Made by a program: the position numbers and the translations under genes
In this document: positions 14,424 through 23,205 of the stretch, piece by piece
Layout: each line of letters starts with the position of its first letter
How positions within the stretch are numbered: the first letter of the stretch is position 1
Notes under the pieces: model-generated
The model's database searches: none
Told to the model about the DNA's origin: nothing
The model's input: the letters and a program-made list of their open reading frames with translations, nothing else
Assembly (NCBI GenBank): GCA_016742125.1
Contig: JACVCM010000008.1
Location: forward strand, 1 to 57,976
Direction of reading: 5' to 3'
Source of the DNA: Sphingomonadaceae bacterium
Lineage (GTDB): Bacteria > Pseudomonadota > Alphaproteobacteria > Sphingomonadales > Sphingomonadaceae
Length of the DNA stretch: 57,976 bases

Positions 14424-15516
14424 CCATATGCCCCGTTTCCGACGGGTCAAACACGATCTCGGTCAACACTTGCGGCGGCGGGCCGGCAGGCGTCGCAGCA
14501 ATCCTGTAGTCATTGCGGATCATGTCCGCAGCGCCATCGAAGCGCGGATAGTTACGTACGAAGTTGAAATAGACCGACAGGCCGTGGTCGGATTTTGTCA
14601 GATTATCCAACCGGGGACTGACCGTGCGCATCACAGGATCGTCCTCGCGGTTCAACTGCAGACCGAACTGCTCGACCATCTTGATATGCATGTCGCGCAT
14701 CTGCTCGTCGCCCGCTTTGTCCACCTGCTTTAACGTTGCAGTCACGTTGAAGGTGCGGGTCACAGGACCGGCAACAGCCAGACCCGCGGACATCATGAAG
14801 GTGGGGCGGTTGGCAATATCGCTTTCCAGCTGGATGCAGTTCGTCCCCCACAGCTTGACCTTCTGGACCGACTCGCCAAGCCCCGGAACGACCATTTTCT
14901 GCACATAGGAAATTGTACGCCCACCCTCGACCGGAAATGTTTTTGGCGTTTCGGTAAAGCGGATGCCGTGAACCGAAATCAGATGCTGCAAATCCAGCGA
15001 GTTGGAATAAAGCATGAAAGGATCCATCGGCACTTCCACCGAGCGGATGGTGCTGATTTCCAGTTCTTCTTCGTCGACGCTGAAATGCGGCGCCGGATAG
15101 GCAGGCTCCTCGCCGTTATAGGCCCAGATCAGCCCGAGCGATTCAACCGTTGGAAAACGGAAAAGTTTCGCCCTTGCCGGTGGCGCGTCGCCCAGTGCCG
15201 TCGCCACGCATTTACCGCTCTGGTCATATTTCCAGTGGTGGTAGGCGCAACGCAGCTGGTCGCCAATGACCTTTCCGATAGCCAGATCGACGCCCAGATG
15301 ACGGCAAAAGGGGCTGAGCACCTGGGCTGATCCCTCTTCAGTACGAAAGACGACAACGCGCCCATCGAGGAAGTCGAAACCTTTGACCGCGCCCTTGTCA
15401 ACCTCGGTAGACAGGCAAACCGGATACCAGCTTTCGTCATATCCACCAATGCCCTGGGGCGTGAATTTTATGCCGCGATCATATAGCGGCAGCTGCGCCT
15501 TCAATTGTGTTGCCAT
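14416..15516 (-). CDS. Rieske non-heme iron oxygenase, KshA-like
   Basis: 366 aa alpha-only Rieske oxygenase. The [2Fe-2S] ligands are Cys71/His73 (CRHLG) and Cys90/His93 (CAYHHW). The mononuclear iron site is Asp175 (the usual bridging Asp), His178 and His183 in NSLDLQHLISVHG. It belongs to the KshA/aromatic-ring-hydroxylating group that takes electrons through a ferredoxin or FNR-type reductase to hydroxylate bulky substrates. It is 14 nt after the GlcG-like gene and overlaps the KAS III-like gene, so it is cotranscribed. No FNR-type reductase is visible in the window; the small Rieske ferredoxins could feed it. Substrate unknown. Confidence 0.9.
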   Translation of the reverse strand: MATQLKAQLPLYDRGIKFTPQGIGGYDESWYPVCLSTEVDKGAVKGFDFLDGRVVVFRTEEGSAQVLSPFCRHLGVDLAIGKVIGDQLRCAYHHWKYDQSGKCVATALGDAPPARAKLFRFPTVESLGLIWAYNGEEPAYPAPHFSVDEEELEISTIRSVEVPMDPFMLYSNSLDLQHLISVHGIRFTETPKTFPVEGGRTISYVQKMVVPGLGESVQKVKLWGTNCIQLESDIANRPTFMMSAGLAVAGPVTRTFNVTATLKQVDKAGDEQMRDMHIKMVEQFGLQLNREDDPVMRTVSPRLDNLTKSDHGLSVYFNFVRNYPRFDGAADMIRNDYRIAATPAGPPPQVLTEIVFDPSETGHMDD

Positions 15517-15530
15517 CGCGCCTCTCCTTC

Positions 15531-15920
15531 TTAACCCATTGCGAATTCGGCGATTGCCCGGTCTTGCAGGTAATGACCGCCTGCAATGCCAAGCGCGCCA
15601 ATCGTCTTGTCGCCGTCCTTGATCGGGATGCCGCCGGGCAGGATATTGATATTGGGATCGGCCATCACCACCGGCTTCGCGAACGGGTCGCGCGACACGG
15701 CCTCAACCACGTCTGACGTCGGCATACCGAAATTCGCAGCGGCTAGCGCTTTCTTGCGTGCGACCTCGGTATTGATATGACCCACGCCATCCATCCGCGC
15801 GGCCGCCACGATATTGCCCGAGATATCGGTCACAACGGCAGCGATGGAACAGCTTTGGTCTTTGCCAGCGGCCAAAGCCTTACCCACAATGGCAAGTGCC
15901 GCGTCTGTCTTGATCGACAA
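15531..15920 (-). CDS. GlcG/HbpS-like (DUF336) protein
   Basis: 129 aa of the GlcG/PduO-C/HbpS family: alternating helix-strand fold with AAVVTDISGNIVAAARMDG (about 27-45), the KKALAAANFG helix and ILPGGIPIKDGDKTIGALG near the C-terminus. Family members bind haem, cobalamin or small molecules and often accompany catabolic genes; the function is mostly undefined. It is the first gene of the operon with the Rieske oxygenase and the KAS III-like protein, transcribed away from the HD-domain gene across the 283-nt spacer. Confidence 0.85.
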   Translation of the reverse strand: MSIKTDAALAIVGKALAAGKDQSCSIAAVVTDISGNIVAAARMDGVGHINTEVARKKALAAANFGMPTSDVVEAVSRDPFAKPVVMADPNINILPGGIPIKDGDKTIGALGIAGGHYLQDRAIAEFAMG

Positions 15921-16203
15921 TAGACTATCCTCTCAACTCGTTCGTGTTGTTGTTGGTTCTGGCGCAACTCGAACCTCTGTCACAACAGTGACTCAAGCTG
16001 GCTTGATAGTGCCGATAGTCCAACTCGCCGATAACCGATAAAATATTTGAGACCGAAATTTTAAATTTTGAGCCAATCGAGGTTTCGCGCCGGTCATTGA
16101 CTTCGCGTAAATTTGCTTTGCTAACTATCGTTGGCCACTCCAATCCATTCCAAAGCGCCGCCTGTCCCCAGCAGCAACATTCGAGCAGAAACGGGAATAT
16201 CAA
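15921..16203. promoter_or_regulatory. Divergent spacer between GlcG and HD-domain genes
   Basis: Longest gene-free stretch in the window (283 nt), holding promoters in both directions. It contains an AT-rich segment around 16040-16070 and, at 16114-16130, TGCTTTGCTAACTATCG, which shares CTAACT/CTATC elements with sites near 2600 and 12870. No clean palindrome was found. An antisense reading frame crossing it has no recognisable protein. Confidence 0.4.
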
Positions 16204-16941
16204 ATGTGCAACCCGCCGCAATCCAACCAACCAGGCTATAACCGCCTGATCCTGACGGCACCCGTCGGCCGCAGCGGCACAGGAGCGCCAAATCCGGAAA
16301 AGGATTTGTTTGCCCAGCTCGGGCCAGACACCGTCATGATGATGGGCGACAATCCGGTCCTGCCAAAAATGCCCGACAAGCCGACCTTGCTTGATTTCTT
16401 CAAATATCGTTTTGTGAATGAAGAAATCACGCGCACCCATCTTCTCACCAGTGCGAAGCGCGCCATGGAAGATGGTCAACCTGACAAGGTTGTAATCGCC
16501 TGCCTGTTGCATGATTTTGCCAATGGCGGTCTGATCCGCAGCGACCATGGCTATTGGGGCGCACAGATGATGCGGCCTTATGTCGACGAGGAAATTGCCT
16601 GGGCGATCGAGAAGCATCAAGCCTTACGCTATTTTGCCGATGAACAGGCGGGTTACGACTATCCCGAAAGCTATAATCGCTTTTTCGGCCCCGATTATGT
16701 GCCGCCCGAATATATCAGGCAAGAAGCCGAGGCCGCGCGCAACCACCGCTGGTACATGACGGGTCGCCTCGTCACCAAATATGACATTTACTTCTTCGAC
16801 CAGAACGAAGTGATCGATCCGGAAATCTTTACCGACATAATCGGTCGAAACTTCAAACAGCCGGAAGAGGGTCTGGGCTTTGATGGCTCACCAAGCGCAC
16901 ATATGTGGCGGACCTTCATCTGGCCCAATAATTTCCTGTAG
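16204..16941 (+). CDS. HD-domain protein, candidate diiron HD oxygenase
   Basis: 245 aa. An HD fold with His79 (TRTHLL), His103-Asp104 (LLHDF), His115 (SDHGYWG), His138 (IEKHQ) and a later Asp194 (TKYDIYFF). That is the six-ligand H..HD..H..H..D pattern of mixed-valent diiron HD oxygenases such as PhnZ and MIOX, rather than the four-ligand hydrolase pattern. A phosphohydrolase or a hydratase remains possible. It is followed after 8 nt by a flavin reductase on the same strand and is divergent from the GlcG-Rieske-KAS III operon. The ATG at 16204 follows CGGGAA. Family assignment is good; oxygenase activity is inferred from ligand spacing only. Confidence 0.72.
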   Translation: MCNPPQSNQPGYNRLILTAPVGRSGTGAPNPEKDLFAQLGPDTVMMMGDNPVLPKMPDKPTLLDFFKYRFVNEEITRTHLLTSAKRAMEDGQPDKVVIACLLHDFANGGLIRSDHGYWGAQMMRPYVDEEIAWAIEKHQALRYFADEQAGYDYPESYNRFFGPDYVPPEYIRQEAEAARNHRWYMTGRLVTKYDIYFFDQNEVIDPEIFTDIIGRNFKQPEEGLGFDGSPSAHMWRTFIWPNNFL

Positions 16942-16949
16942 GGCACCGG

Positions 16950-17468
16950 TTGCACGTGCGGTCGGTCGCTGAAAAAGTCGGAACGCCAGCGGATTTGCTG
17001 GGCGACTTCCGAAACGCCATGCGTAGGCTGGCTGCGTCGGTTACGCTGGTCACTGCCTTTGACAGCGAACAAAAACCTCATGGGATCGTCGTCACGTCGA
17101 TGACGTCGCTCACATTCGAGCCACCAACGATCCTGACCTGCATCAACCAATCGGCGTCCGCCTGGCCTGTCCTGGCGCAGGCCGACTGTTTTGGCGCCAG
17201 CATTTTGCATAGTAGCCAGCGAGCTGCAGCGCAGCCATTTGTCGACCGCGCCCTGCATTCCAGGAGGTTCGGGGACGATTTGTGGGATTTGCAAGGCGCA
17301 GCACCGCTGTTGAGCAACGCGCAGGTCACCTTGTTATGCCGCCGCGGCGAAGCGATGCTCCACGGCTCGCACCATATATTGTTGGGTGAAGTTGTCAGCG
17401 CAACGATACGCGAAGATATTGATCCGCTCGTCTATCTCGACGGACGCTTTGGGTCAGTTATCGTCTAA
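16950..17468 (+). CDS. Flavin reductase (HpaC/HsaB-like)
   Basis: 172 aa split-barrel flavin reductase that reduces FMN or FAD with NAD(P)H and supplies it to two-component monooxygenases. Recognised by FRNAMRRLAASVTLVTA (28-44), GIVVTSMTSLTFEPPTILTCIN and HHILLGEVVSA near the C-terminus. It starts with TTG (16950) or GTG (16956); both lack a strong ribosome-binding site, and translation is probably coupled to the HD-domain gene 8 nt upstream. It is the only flavin reductase in the window, so it may serve the three acyl-CoA dehydrogenase-fold monooxygenases and the luciferase-like enzyme. Confidence 0.87.
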   Translation: MHVRSVAEKVGTPADLLGDFRNAMRRLAASVTLVTAFDSEQKPHGIVVTSMTSLTFEPPTILTCINQSASAWPVLAQADCFGASILHSSQRAAAQPFVDRALHSRRFGDDLWDLQGAAPLLSNAQVTLLCRRGEAMLHGSHHILLGEVVSATIREDIDPLVYLDGRFGSVIV

Positions 17469-17477
17469 CCCGTGGGG

Positions 17478-18308
17478 TCAGAATTGCGGCAATCCGATCA
17501 GGTAGAATAGCGCCTGCTCTTCGCAGTCCAGTTGGATCGCCTCGCCCTTGCCTAACTCAATCGCACTTTCGGCACCCCAGCGTTCGCCATCGGCTGTTCC
17601 TTCACCCTCGGTAAAGTATAACAGCCATAGGCGCTCGCCGGCCTCATGCACCCATGAGTTTCCGGCATCGACACGGACCTGGGCCAAGGAAAGCCCACGG
17701 TCGTTGAAGCGGCCAAGTTCGCGGATGCTGCAACCTTTCTGCCCCTCGACCGCATGCCAGGAAAAGCGGTCGGGTCGGAGAATGATTGGCGCGTCATATT
17801 GGGGCTCAGGATATACGATTTCGCGGGCGTTGATATGCTCCCAGGCGGCTTCGTAACCGTCCTGATTGTGCTTTACGCCATTCTCGTCGACGTAGGAGTA
17901 TACGCCGTCCTCGAAGACGCCAATTTTTTGTAGCTCGGCCACGCCCTGACGCAATTGCCGGTTGGACATATATCCAGAGCCGCTGGGTCCGGCGACCTGC
18001 AGCAGTAGCGTGGTCGAAAAGGCGTCGCCACGCTGGGTGTAAGGCATGCCTTCACAGAAATAGCCGACCGAACCCTCATCCTGCACCTTGCCCGGGCCGA
18101 ACCCGAATTCGCCTTTGATCATGATCCGCACCTGCTCAAAATTGTGCCGGTGACGCGGTGCTGTATAGCTTTCGGTGGAAACGAGCCCGAGCATATAATT
18201 GTCGAGCGCACCTTCTTCCCCTTCGAGCAGGTAGACAAAGTCGATGCCTCCGCCACGATGTGCAGAGGCACCGCCGGTCGCTGCATTGGATTTGTGGGAG
18301 ATGCGCAT
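17478..18308 (-). CDS. Two-domain cupin protein
   Basis: 276 aa. The N-terminal cupin has a metal-type histidine cluster APRHRHNFEQ with IMIKGEFGFGPGK. The C-terminal cupin (about 200-270) has VRVDAGNSWVHEAGERLW and a KGEAIQLDCEEQALFYLIG end. It is a bicupin of unknown reaction; metal-dependent dioxygenase, isomerase or sensor roles are all possible. The start at 18308 is set by GAGGA 7 nt upstream; a longer in-frame reading would lie inside the aldehyde dehydrogenase gene. Last gene of the operon TonB receptor - SMP-30 - aldehyde dehydrogenase - cupin. A functionally similar cupin follows another TonB receptor at 36133-36879. Confidence 0.75.
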   Translation of the reverse strand: MRISHKSNAATGGASAHRGGGIDFVYLLEGEEGALDNYMLGLVSTESYTAPRHRHNFEQVRIMIKGEFGFGPGKVQDEGSVGYFCEGMPYTQRGDAFSTTLLLQVAGPSGSGYMSNRQLRQGVAELQKIGVFEDGVYSYVDENGVKHNQDGYEAAWEHINAREIVYPEPQYDAPIILRPDRFSWHAVEGQKGCSIRELGRFNDRGLSLAQVRVDAGNSWVHEAGERLWLLYFTEGEGTADGERWGAESAIELGKGEAIQLDCEEQALFYLIGLPQF

Positions 18309-18324
18309 GATGGGGTCCTCGGCG

Positions 18325-19722
18325 TTAAATCGGGAAATGTCCGGGCAGTGTTTCGATGGTGATCCAACGCAATTCCGTAAAGGCATCGATGCCCGCTTTG
18401 CCCCCGAAGCGACCATAGCCGGAGCCACCGACGCCGCCGAAGGGCATTTGCGCTTCATCGTGCACGGTCGGACCGTTGACATGGCAGATGCCCGAGTTGA
18501 TCTGCCGTGCCACGCGAAGGCCGCGAGCGGTATCGCGGGTGAAGACCGCGGCGGAAAGGCCATAGGCCGAGTCATTGGCGATGCGGATCGCTTCGGCCTC
18601 GTCCTTCGCGCGGATCATTGCCACAACGGGCCCAAAGCTTTCGTCGCGATAGATGCTCATCGCAGATGTTACACCATCGACGACAGTTGCGGGCAACACC
18701 ACGCTTTCGCCCTTACCCCCGGCAATGACTTTTGCGCCTTTGGCGCTGGCATCTTCGATCAGCGCGTTGACATGTTCCACGGTTTTCTGGTCAACCACGG
18801 CGCCCAGTGGGGTATTGCCTACCCTTGGGTCTCCAGCCGGCATCGATTTTGCCTTGGCCGCGAATTTTTCGGCAAAGGCATCAGCGACCGCATCGACAAC
18901 GATGATCCGCTCGGTCGACATGCATATCTGTCCCTGATTCATGAACGCGCCGAAGGCTGCCGCCTTTACCGCCTCATCCAGATCGGCATCTTCAAGGATG
19001 ATCAGCGGCGCCTTGCCGCCCAGTTCGAGCAGGCAGGGCTTCAGATGTTCGGCCGCCCGCTTCGCGATGATCTTGCCCACGCCAGTCGATCCAGTGAAGT
19101 TGATTCGCTTGATTTCGGGCGCATCGATCAACGCACCGACCACGTCGGCGGCATCCGCGGGCGCGTTGGTGACAACATTGACGACTCCGTCGGGGAAACC
19201 CGCTTCGGCAAAGGCTTCGATAATCAGCGCATGGGTGCGGGGGCAACTCTCGCTTGCCTTCAGGATCACGCTGTTGCCGCACGCCAGCGGCACGGCGATG
19301 GCGCGTACGCCCAGGATGATCGGCGCATTCCAAGGGGCTATGCCGAGAATGACACCTACCGGCTCCTTCAGCGCCATCGCAACGCAGCCTGGCTTGTCCG
19401 ACGGGATCACCTCGCCCGAAATCTGTGTGGTGATCGCAGCGGCCTCACGGATCATGCCGACCGCCAGACCCAGGTTGAACATCGCCCAGCCTTTGGTTGC
19501 TCCAATCTCGCCCATCATTGCATCGACAAACTGGTCGGCTTTTGCTTCCAGCGCTGCTGCTGCCTTCATCAGCACCGCCCGTCGGCCATTGGGCCCCGTT
19601 GCGGCCCATTCTGGAAATGCTGCCGCCGCTTTCGCTGCGATGGCAGGAATATCCCCGGCCTTCATCGCGACAGCCGACGAGGCGACTTCTCCCGTCAGGG
19701 GATTGCGGCGTTCAAATTTCAT
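18325..19722 (-). CDS. NAD(P)-dependent aldehyde dehydrogenase
   Basis: 465 aa member of the ALDH superfamily, close to the vanillin/salicylaldehyde/benzaldehyde dehydrogenase group. Key residues: Asn131 (IAPWNAP), Glu233 (LELGGKAP) and nucleophile Cys267 (NQGQICMSTER); NAD-site GSTGVGK at 211-217. It would oxidise an aromatic or aliphatic aldehyde to the acid, for example 4-hydroxybenzaldehyde to the pobA substrate 4-hydroxybenzoate (inference). It lies 27 nt after SMP-30 and 16 nt before the cupin, in one operon under the TonB receptor at 20637. Confidence 0.92.
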   Translation of the reverse strand: MKFERRNPLTGEVASSAVAMKAGDIPAIAAKAAAAFPEWAATGPNGRRAVLMKAAAALEAKADQFVDAMMGEIGATKGWAMFNLGLAVGMIREAAAITTQISGEVIPSDKPGCVAMALKEPVGVILGIAPWNAPIILGVRAIAVPLACGNSVILKASESCPRTHALIIEAFAEAGFPDGVVNVVTNAPADAADVVGALIDAPEIKRINFTGSTGVGKIIAKRAAEHLKPCLLELGGKAPLIILEDADLDEAVKAAAFGAFMNQGQICMSTERIIVVDAVADAFAEKFAAKAKSMPAGDPRVGNTPLGAVVDQKTVEHVNALIEDASAKGAKVIAGGKGESVVLPATVVDGVTSAMSIYRDESFGPVVAMIRAKDEAEAIRIANDSAYGLSAAVFTRDTARGLRVARQINSGICHVNGPTVHDEAQMPFGGVGGSGYGRFGGKAGIDAFTELRWITIETLPGHFPI

Positions 19723-19749
19723 CGATCCTGTCCTGCGTTTTTCTATTTC

Positions 19750-20637
19750 TCACCGACCTTCGGGCAGAGAGATGCGTATGATAGAGGGCGGAATTCTAGG
19801 TTTGCCACCATTACTAAAGGCATCGCCATCGGTAGCGACGTAGAGCCAGCTTTTACCGTCCGCTTTTTGAATGGTCGCAGCGGTCGGGCCATACATACCC
19901 TCCGCCGTCCCTGCGAAAGTGCTCACTTTGCCGCCCTTTTGCACTTTCAGCACGGTGTTATGCGGATGGGTGGTGACATAGGCTGTGCCGTCATTGGCGA
20001 GCGCGAAATCATCGCCTGGCGCATTCTGGCCCACAATCGCAGGCCGTCCTGCCTTGCCCGTTGGATCCATGGGTATGCGCAGCAGCAGGCCGCGGTCCGA
20101 GTTTGAAACATAGATAGCGTTCTTCAAACGCTGCACGCCATTGGCCGCAGGAATCACGCCACCCTCGGTGCGCGTCAGCAGTGGATGCTCCAGCCAGCGC
20201 CTTGCTTTGCCCGAGGCTATGTCGACATGCCAGAGCCCTGCAAAATTATCGCCGAGGATCAGACCGCCGTGACCATCGCTGGTAATACCGTTGGGTTGCG
20301 CAACATCGGGCAAAGTGGAGAGCAACACAGGCGGCTTGCCGTCTTCATGGATACGCCAGACCTCGCCACGCTTGCGGTTGGCACTGGCATAAAGCTTGCC
20401 ATCCTCTGCCCGCACCACGCAGACGAAGCCGGGCTGACCTTCTTCGAGATCGGGGATCGAGGCCAGTTCCCGCACCGAGCCGTCGGCCGAGCGGGCGAAA
20501 ATCTTTCCGCTGAAAACCACCGAAAGGATAATCACGCCGTCTGGCGCAACGATCAGGGATTCCGGATAGCCCCGAACCTCTGGGGTTATCCAGACCGTTT
20601 CCGCCACTGCGGCAAGACCGATCAGCGCCGCCAACAT
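19750..20637 (-). CDS. SMP-30/gluconolactonase-like beta-propeller protein
   Basis: 295 aa six-bladed propeller of the SMP-30/LRE family, typically a calcium- or zinc-dependent lactonase. Likely metal ligands are Glu in YPESL, Asn in QPNGITSDG and Asp in GDDFALANDG. The N-terminus MLAALIGLAAVAE resembles a short signal sequence, so it may act in the periplasm on a compound delivered by the TonB receptor. The ATG shares its A with the receptor stop (TGATG at 20639-20635), a strong sign of translational coupling; a TTG one codon earlier is rejected. It would open a lactone or ester before the aldehyde dehydrogenase step (inference). Confidence 0.85.
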   Translation of the reverse strand: MLAALIGLAAVAETVWITPEVRGYPESLIVAPDGVIILSVVFSGKIFARSADGSVRELASIPDLEEGQPGFVCVVRAEDGKLYASANRKRGEVWRIHEDGKPPVLLSTLPDVAQPNGITSDGHGGLILGDNFAGLWHVDIASGKARRWLEHPLLTRTEGGVIPAANGVQRLKNAIYVSNSDRGLLLRIPMDPTGKAGRPAIVGQNAPGDDFALANDGTAYVTTHPHNTVLKVQKGGKVSTFAGTAEGMYGPTAATIQKADGKSWLYVATDGDAFSNGGKPRIPPSIIRISLPEGR

Positions 20638-23117
20638 CAAAAGGCAATCTTGGCGCTGACCCCGATTTCGCGGCCGCGCGCCGGATAGACGACTGTTTGC
20701 CCACCGCCAGTGCGGAACAACGAATTGAAATGCACCGTGTCAGCCAGATTGTTGCCGTAAACCGCGAAGGTCAGCCCGATGTCCTCATTGCTGTAGGCAA
20801 TGCGGCCATTGAGCAGGCCATAGCTGCCCTCGATGGTATCGGGATTGTTGGCGGCATCGTGATATTGCTTGCCGACCCATGCATATTCGATCCGCGGCGT
20901 TAGCTGACCCGATCCGCCCAGATCGAATTCATATTGCGCCGAGGCGTTGAAGTTCCATTTGGGCGATTTTTTGAGGGAGTTACCGACGCGCACGCCGGTC
21001 GAGGCAGCTACTGCCGGATCGATCGCAGTGATGCGGGAATTGGTATATCCGCCGCTGAAGCCGATCTCCAAGGCGGGAACCGGGCGAGCCAGCATTTCCA
21101 GTTCCGCACCATAGATGCGCGCTTTGCCCGCGTTGACCAGGTTGATCAGCAGGCCCAAAGCAGGGTCGGAAACCACCGATTGCAACTGCAAATCCGTATA
21201 GCGGCTGTAGAAGCCTGCCAGGTTGAGTCTTACCCGGCGATCGGCGAATTCAGTTTTCAAGCCCCCTTCAAACTGGTCGACCGTCTCCGGATCAACCGGC
21301 GCAACGCCTTGTGTCGATGTTGCACGGCCATTAAATGTGCCTGATTTGAATCCACGCGACCATGCCGCATAGCCCAGCACGTCGGGACTGAACTTGTATT
21401 CGAGTCCGATGCGCGGGGACAGGTTGGTAAAGCTCTTGTCCGCATTGGACGGCGCCACCGCATAAAAGGGAACTCCCAAGGCCCGCGAAACCGACAGTCG
21501 TTGCTGGAAATAGGAAAAGCGTTTCACTTCGCGGGTCAGGCGCAACCCAAAGGTCATGCTCAAGGCATCGGTAAACTTATACGTCGCCTGACCAAAGGCC
21601 GCATAGTTGTTTACGCGGATGGTCTGATCGACAAACAATTCGTTATCGACCCCCACATTGGCGATATTGCCGACGCAACCAAATCCATAGCCGGGTGGCG
21701 GTGCCCTGAACGGCGTTCCGGGTATCGGCGTGAAGGCTTGGAGGGCGCAAGGGACCGGCGCCAGAGGACCGGCCGGATTGGCAGGCAGGTTGACGGGCGA
21801 TGCCGACAATGCGTCGAACAATCCCGGGGTGATGAGAACTGTATTCTGGTCGCGCCCGGTTTCGCGGAAATAATAAAGCCCAACAGTCCCGTCGAGCCTG
21901 TCGGTATCAAAATTCAGCTGGAGTTCCTGGCTGAACTGCTTCTGGTTGAATATGTCCAGCGTTTCCGCAATGCGGGCTGAGGCGCCATCTGCGTCGCTCC
22001 CGAACGCGGCATCGAGCTTGCGATACGCAGTGATTGATTTGAAAGTAACCGAGTCGCTGAAATCATGCTCAATAGTCGCGGCAATTCCCCATATTTCGGC
22101 ATTATCCACGCCCGGCCCGGTTGCGGTCGTGACGAAAGGATTGCTCAATGTCCCAAGCGATGCGTTGGTAAATGGGCGACCGGTAGGTCCGCCAATAAAG
22201 GCATTGTAGAGCGAAATCAGGCTCGTCGGCGAAGCAGCGGGTAGCGGAGTACCGGGAATATTGGGGCAAATTCCCACGGTTCCGTTGGCGCAAGCGATGC
22301 CTGTCGTTGTGACGGGAATGCCAGCCTGCACTTGTTTGTACCAATCGCCGCTGACGGTGATCCGCGTCTCATCGCTTGGTTCGACAAGGAAGGCCGCGCG
22401 CGCGAAACCATAATCTTCGTTTCCGAATCTGCTGCCGTCGGCCAGGCTGCGGCCATAGGCGTTGCGATTGCGATATCCGCCGGAAAAGCGGAATGCCGCT
22501 TTTGCCGATAGCGGGACATTGACTGCTCCATTCCAGCCGTAGAGGCCGTCTTCGCCAAGCGTGCCTTCGAGGCTGCCCGACAGGCCATCGAGGCTGGGCT
22601 GCACGGTGCGGATATTGATTGCGCCACCAATGGTGTTGCGGCCAAACAAGGTTCCTTGCGGCCCACGCAAGACCTCAATCTGCGCCAGATCTCCGGATTT
22701 CAGTAACCCACCGACGGAGCGCCCCAGATATACGCCGTCTACATAAACGCCTACGCCCGGGTCGGCAGTTGGCAGAAAGTCATCCTGCCCGACCCCGCGG
22801 ATAAAGATCTGCGTGTTGTTGCCGCCGGCGGCATTCCCGCCCGCCTGCAAATTCACATTCGGGGCAAGGTTGACGACGCCCCGGATATCGCTGGCAGCGC
22901 GGGCTTCGATCGCATCCTGATCGAACGCAGTTACCGCTATGGGGGTGTCCTGCAGCGATTCCTCGCGTCTGCGGGCGGTGACAACGATTTCGGCAAGTCC
23001 GGCATCGTCATTTTGTGCATTTTGCGCACCGCCATTGGCTTGGGCTAATGCGTTTGCCGGAATCAACGACGTCGTAGCGGCCAACATGGCAATATAGATT
23101 GCACGTGAAATTATCAT
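20637..23117 (-). CDS. TonB-dependent outer-membrane receptor
   Basis: 826 aa, the longest receptor here. Signal peptide about 1-26 (ANALAQ), TonB-box region EIVVTARRR (43-51), plug with RGPQGTLFGRNTIGGAI, barrel ending KIAF. An extra-long loop around residues 455-490 contains paired cysteines (PCALQAF, GFGCVG) that may form a disulfide. GGGGAGG precedes the ATG by 5 nt. First gene of the operon with SMP-30, aldehyde dehydrogenase and cupin; the AraC gene is divergent 89 nt away and may control it. Substrate unknown. Confidence 0.93.
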   Translation of the reverse strand: MIISRAIYIAMLAATTSLIPANALAQANGGAQNAQNDDAGLAEIVVTARRREESLQDTPIAVTAFDQDAIEARAASDIRGVVNLAPNVNLQAGGNAAGGNNTQIFIRGVGQDDFLPTADPGVGVYVDGVYLGRSVGGLLKSGDLAQIEVLRGPQGTLFGRNTIGGAINIRTVQPSLDGLSGSLEGTLGEDGLYGWNGAVNVPLSAKAAFRFSGGYRNRNAYGRSLADGSRFGNEDYGFARAAFLVEPSDETRITVSGDWYKQVQAGIPVTTTGIACANGTVGICPNIPGTPLPAASPTSLISLYNAFIGGPTGRPFTNASLGTLSNPFVTTATGPGVDNAEIWGIAATIEHDFSDSVTFKSITAYRKLDAAFGSDADGASARIAETLDIFNQKQFSQELQLNFDTDRLDGTVGLYYFRETGRDQNTVLITPGLFDALSASPVNLPANPAGPLAPVPCALQAFTPIPGTPFRAPPPGYGFGCVGNIANVGVDNELFVDQTIRVNNYAAFGQATYKFTDALSMTFGLRLTREVKRFSYFQQRLSVSRALGVPFYAVAPSNADKSFTNLSPRIGLEYKFSPDVLGYAAWSRGFKSGTFNGRATSTQGVAPVDPETVDQFEGGLKTEFADRRVRLNLAGFYSRYTDLQLQSVVSDPALGLLINLVNAGKARIYGAELEMLARPVPALEIGFSGGYTNSRITAIDPAVAASTGVRVGNSLKKSPKWNFNASAQYEFDLGGSGQLTPRIEYAWVGKQYHDAANNPDTIEGSYGLLNGRIAYSNEDIGLTFAVYGNNLADTVHFNSLFRTGGGQTVVYPARGREIGVSAKIAF

Positions 23118-23205
23118 TCAATCCTCCCCGAACCAGCTGAGTGCCAGCTTCTGCGTTTCCAACTAAACGCTGGGCATGAAAATTTCCTTTGAATTAGCGA
23201 CGTGA

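Noticed and set aside
15925..16620. 231-codon open frame on the minus strand across the GlcG/HD spacer
   Set aside because: Mostly antisense to the HD-domain gene with its metal motif; no family resemblance. Kept only as spacer description.
18244..20106. 620-codon open frame on the plus strand
   Set aside because: It is antisense to the aldehyde dehydrogenase, SMP-30 and cupin genes, whose motifs are clear. The translation shows no family features and is rich in His, Arg, Asp and Gly, as expected from the mirror frame of GC-rich genes.
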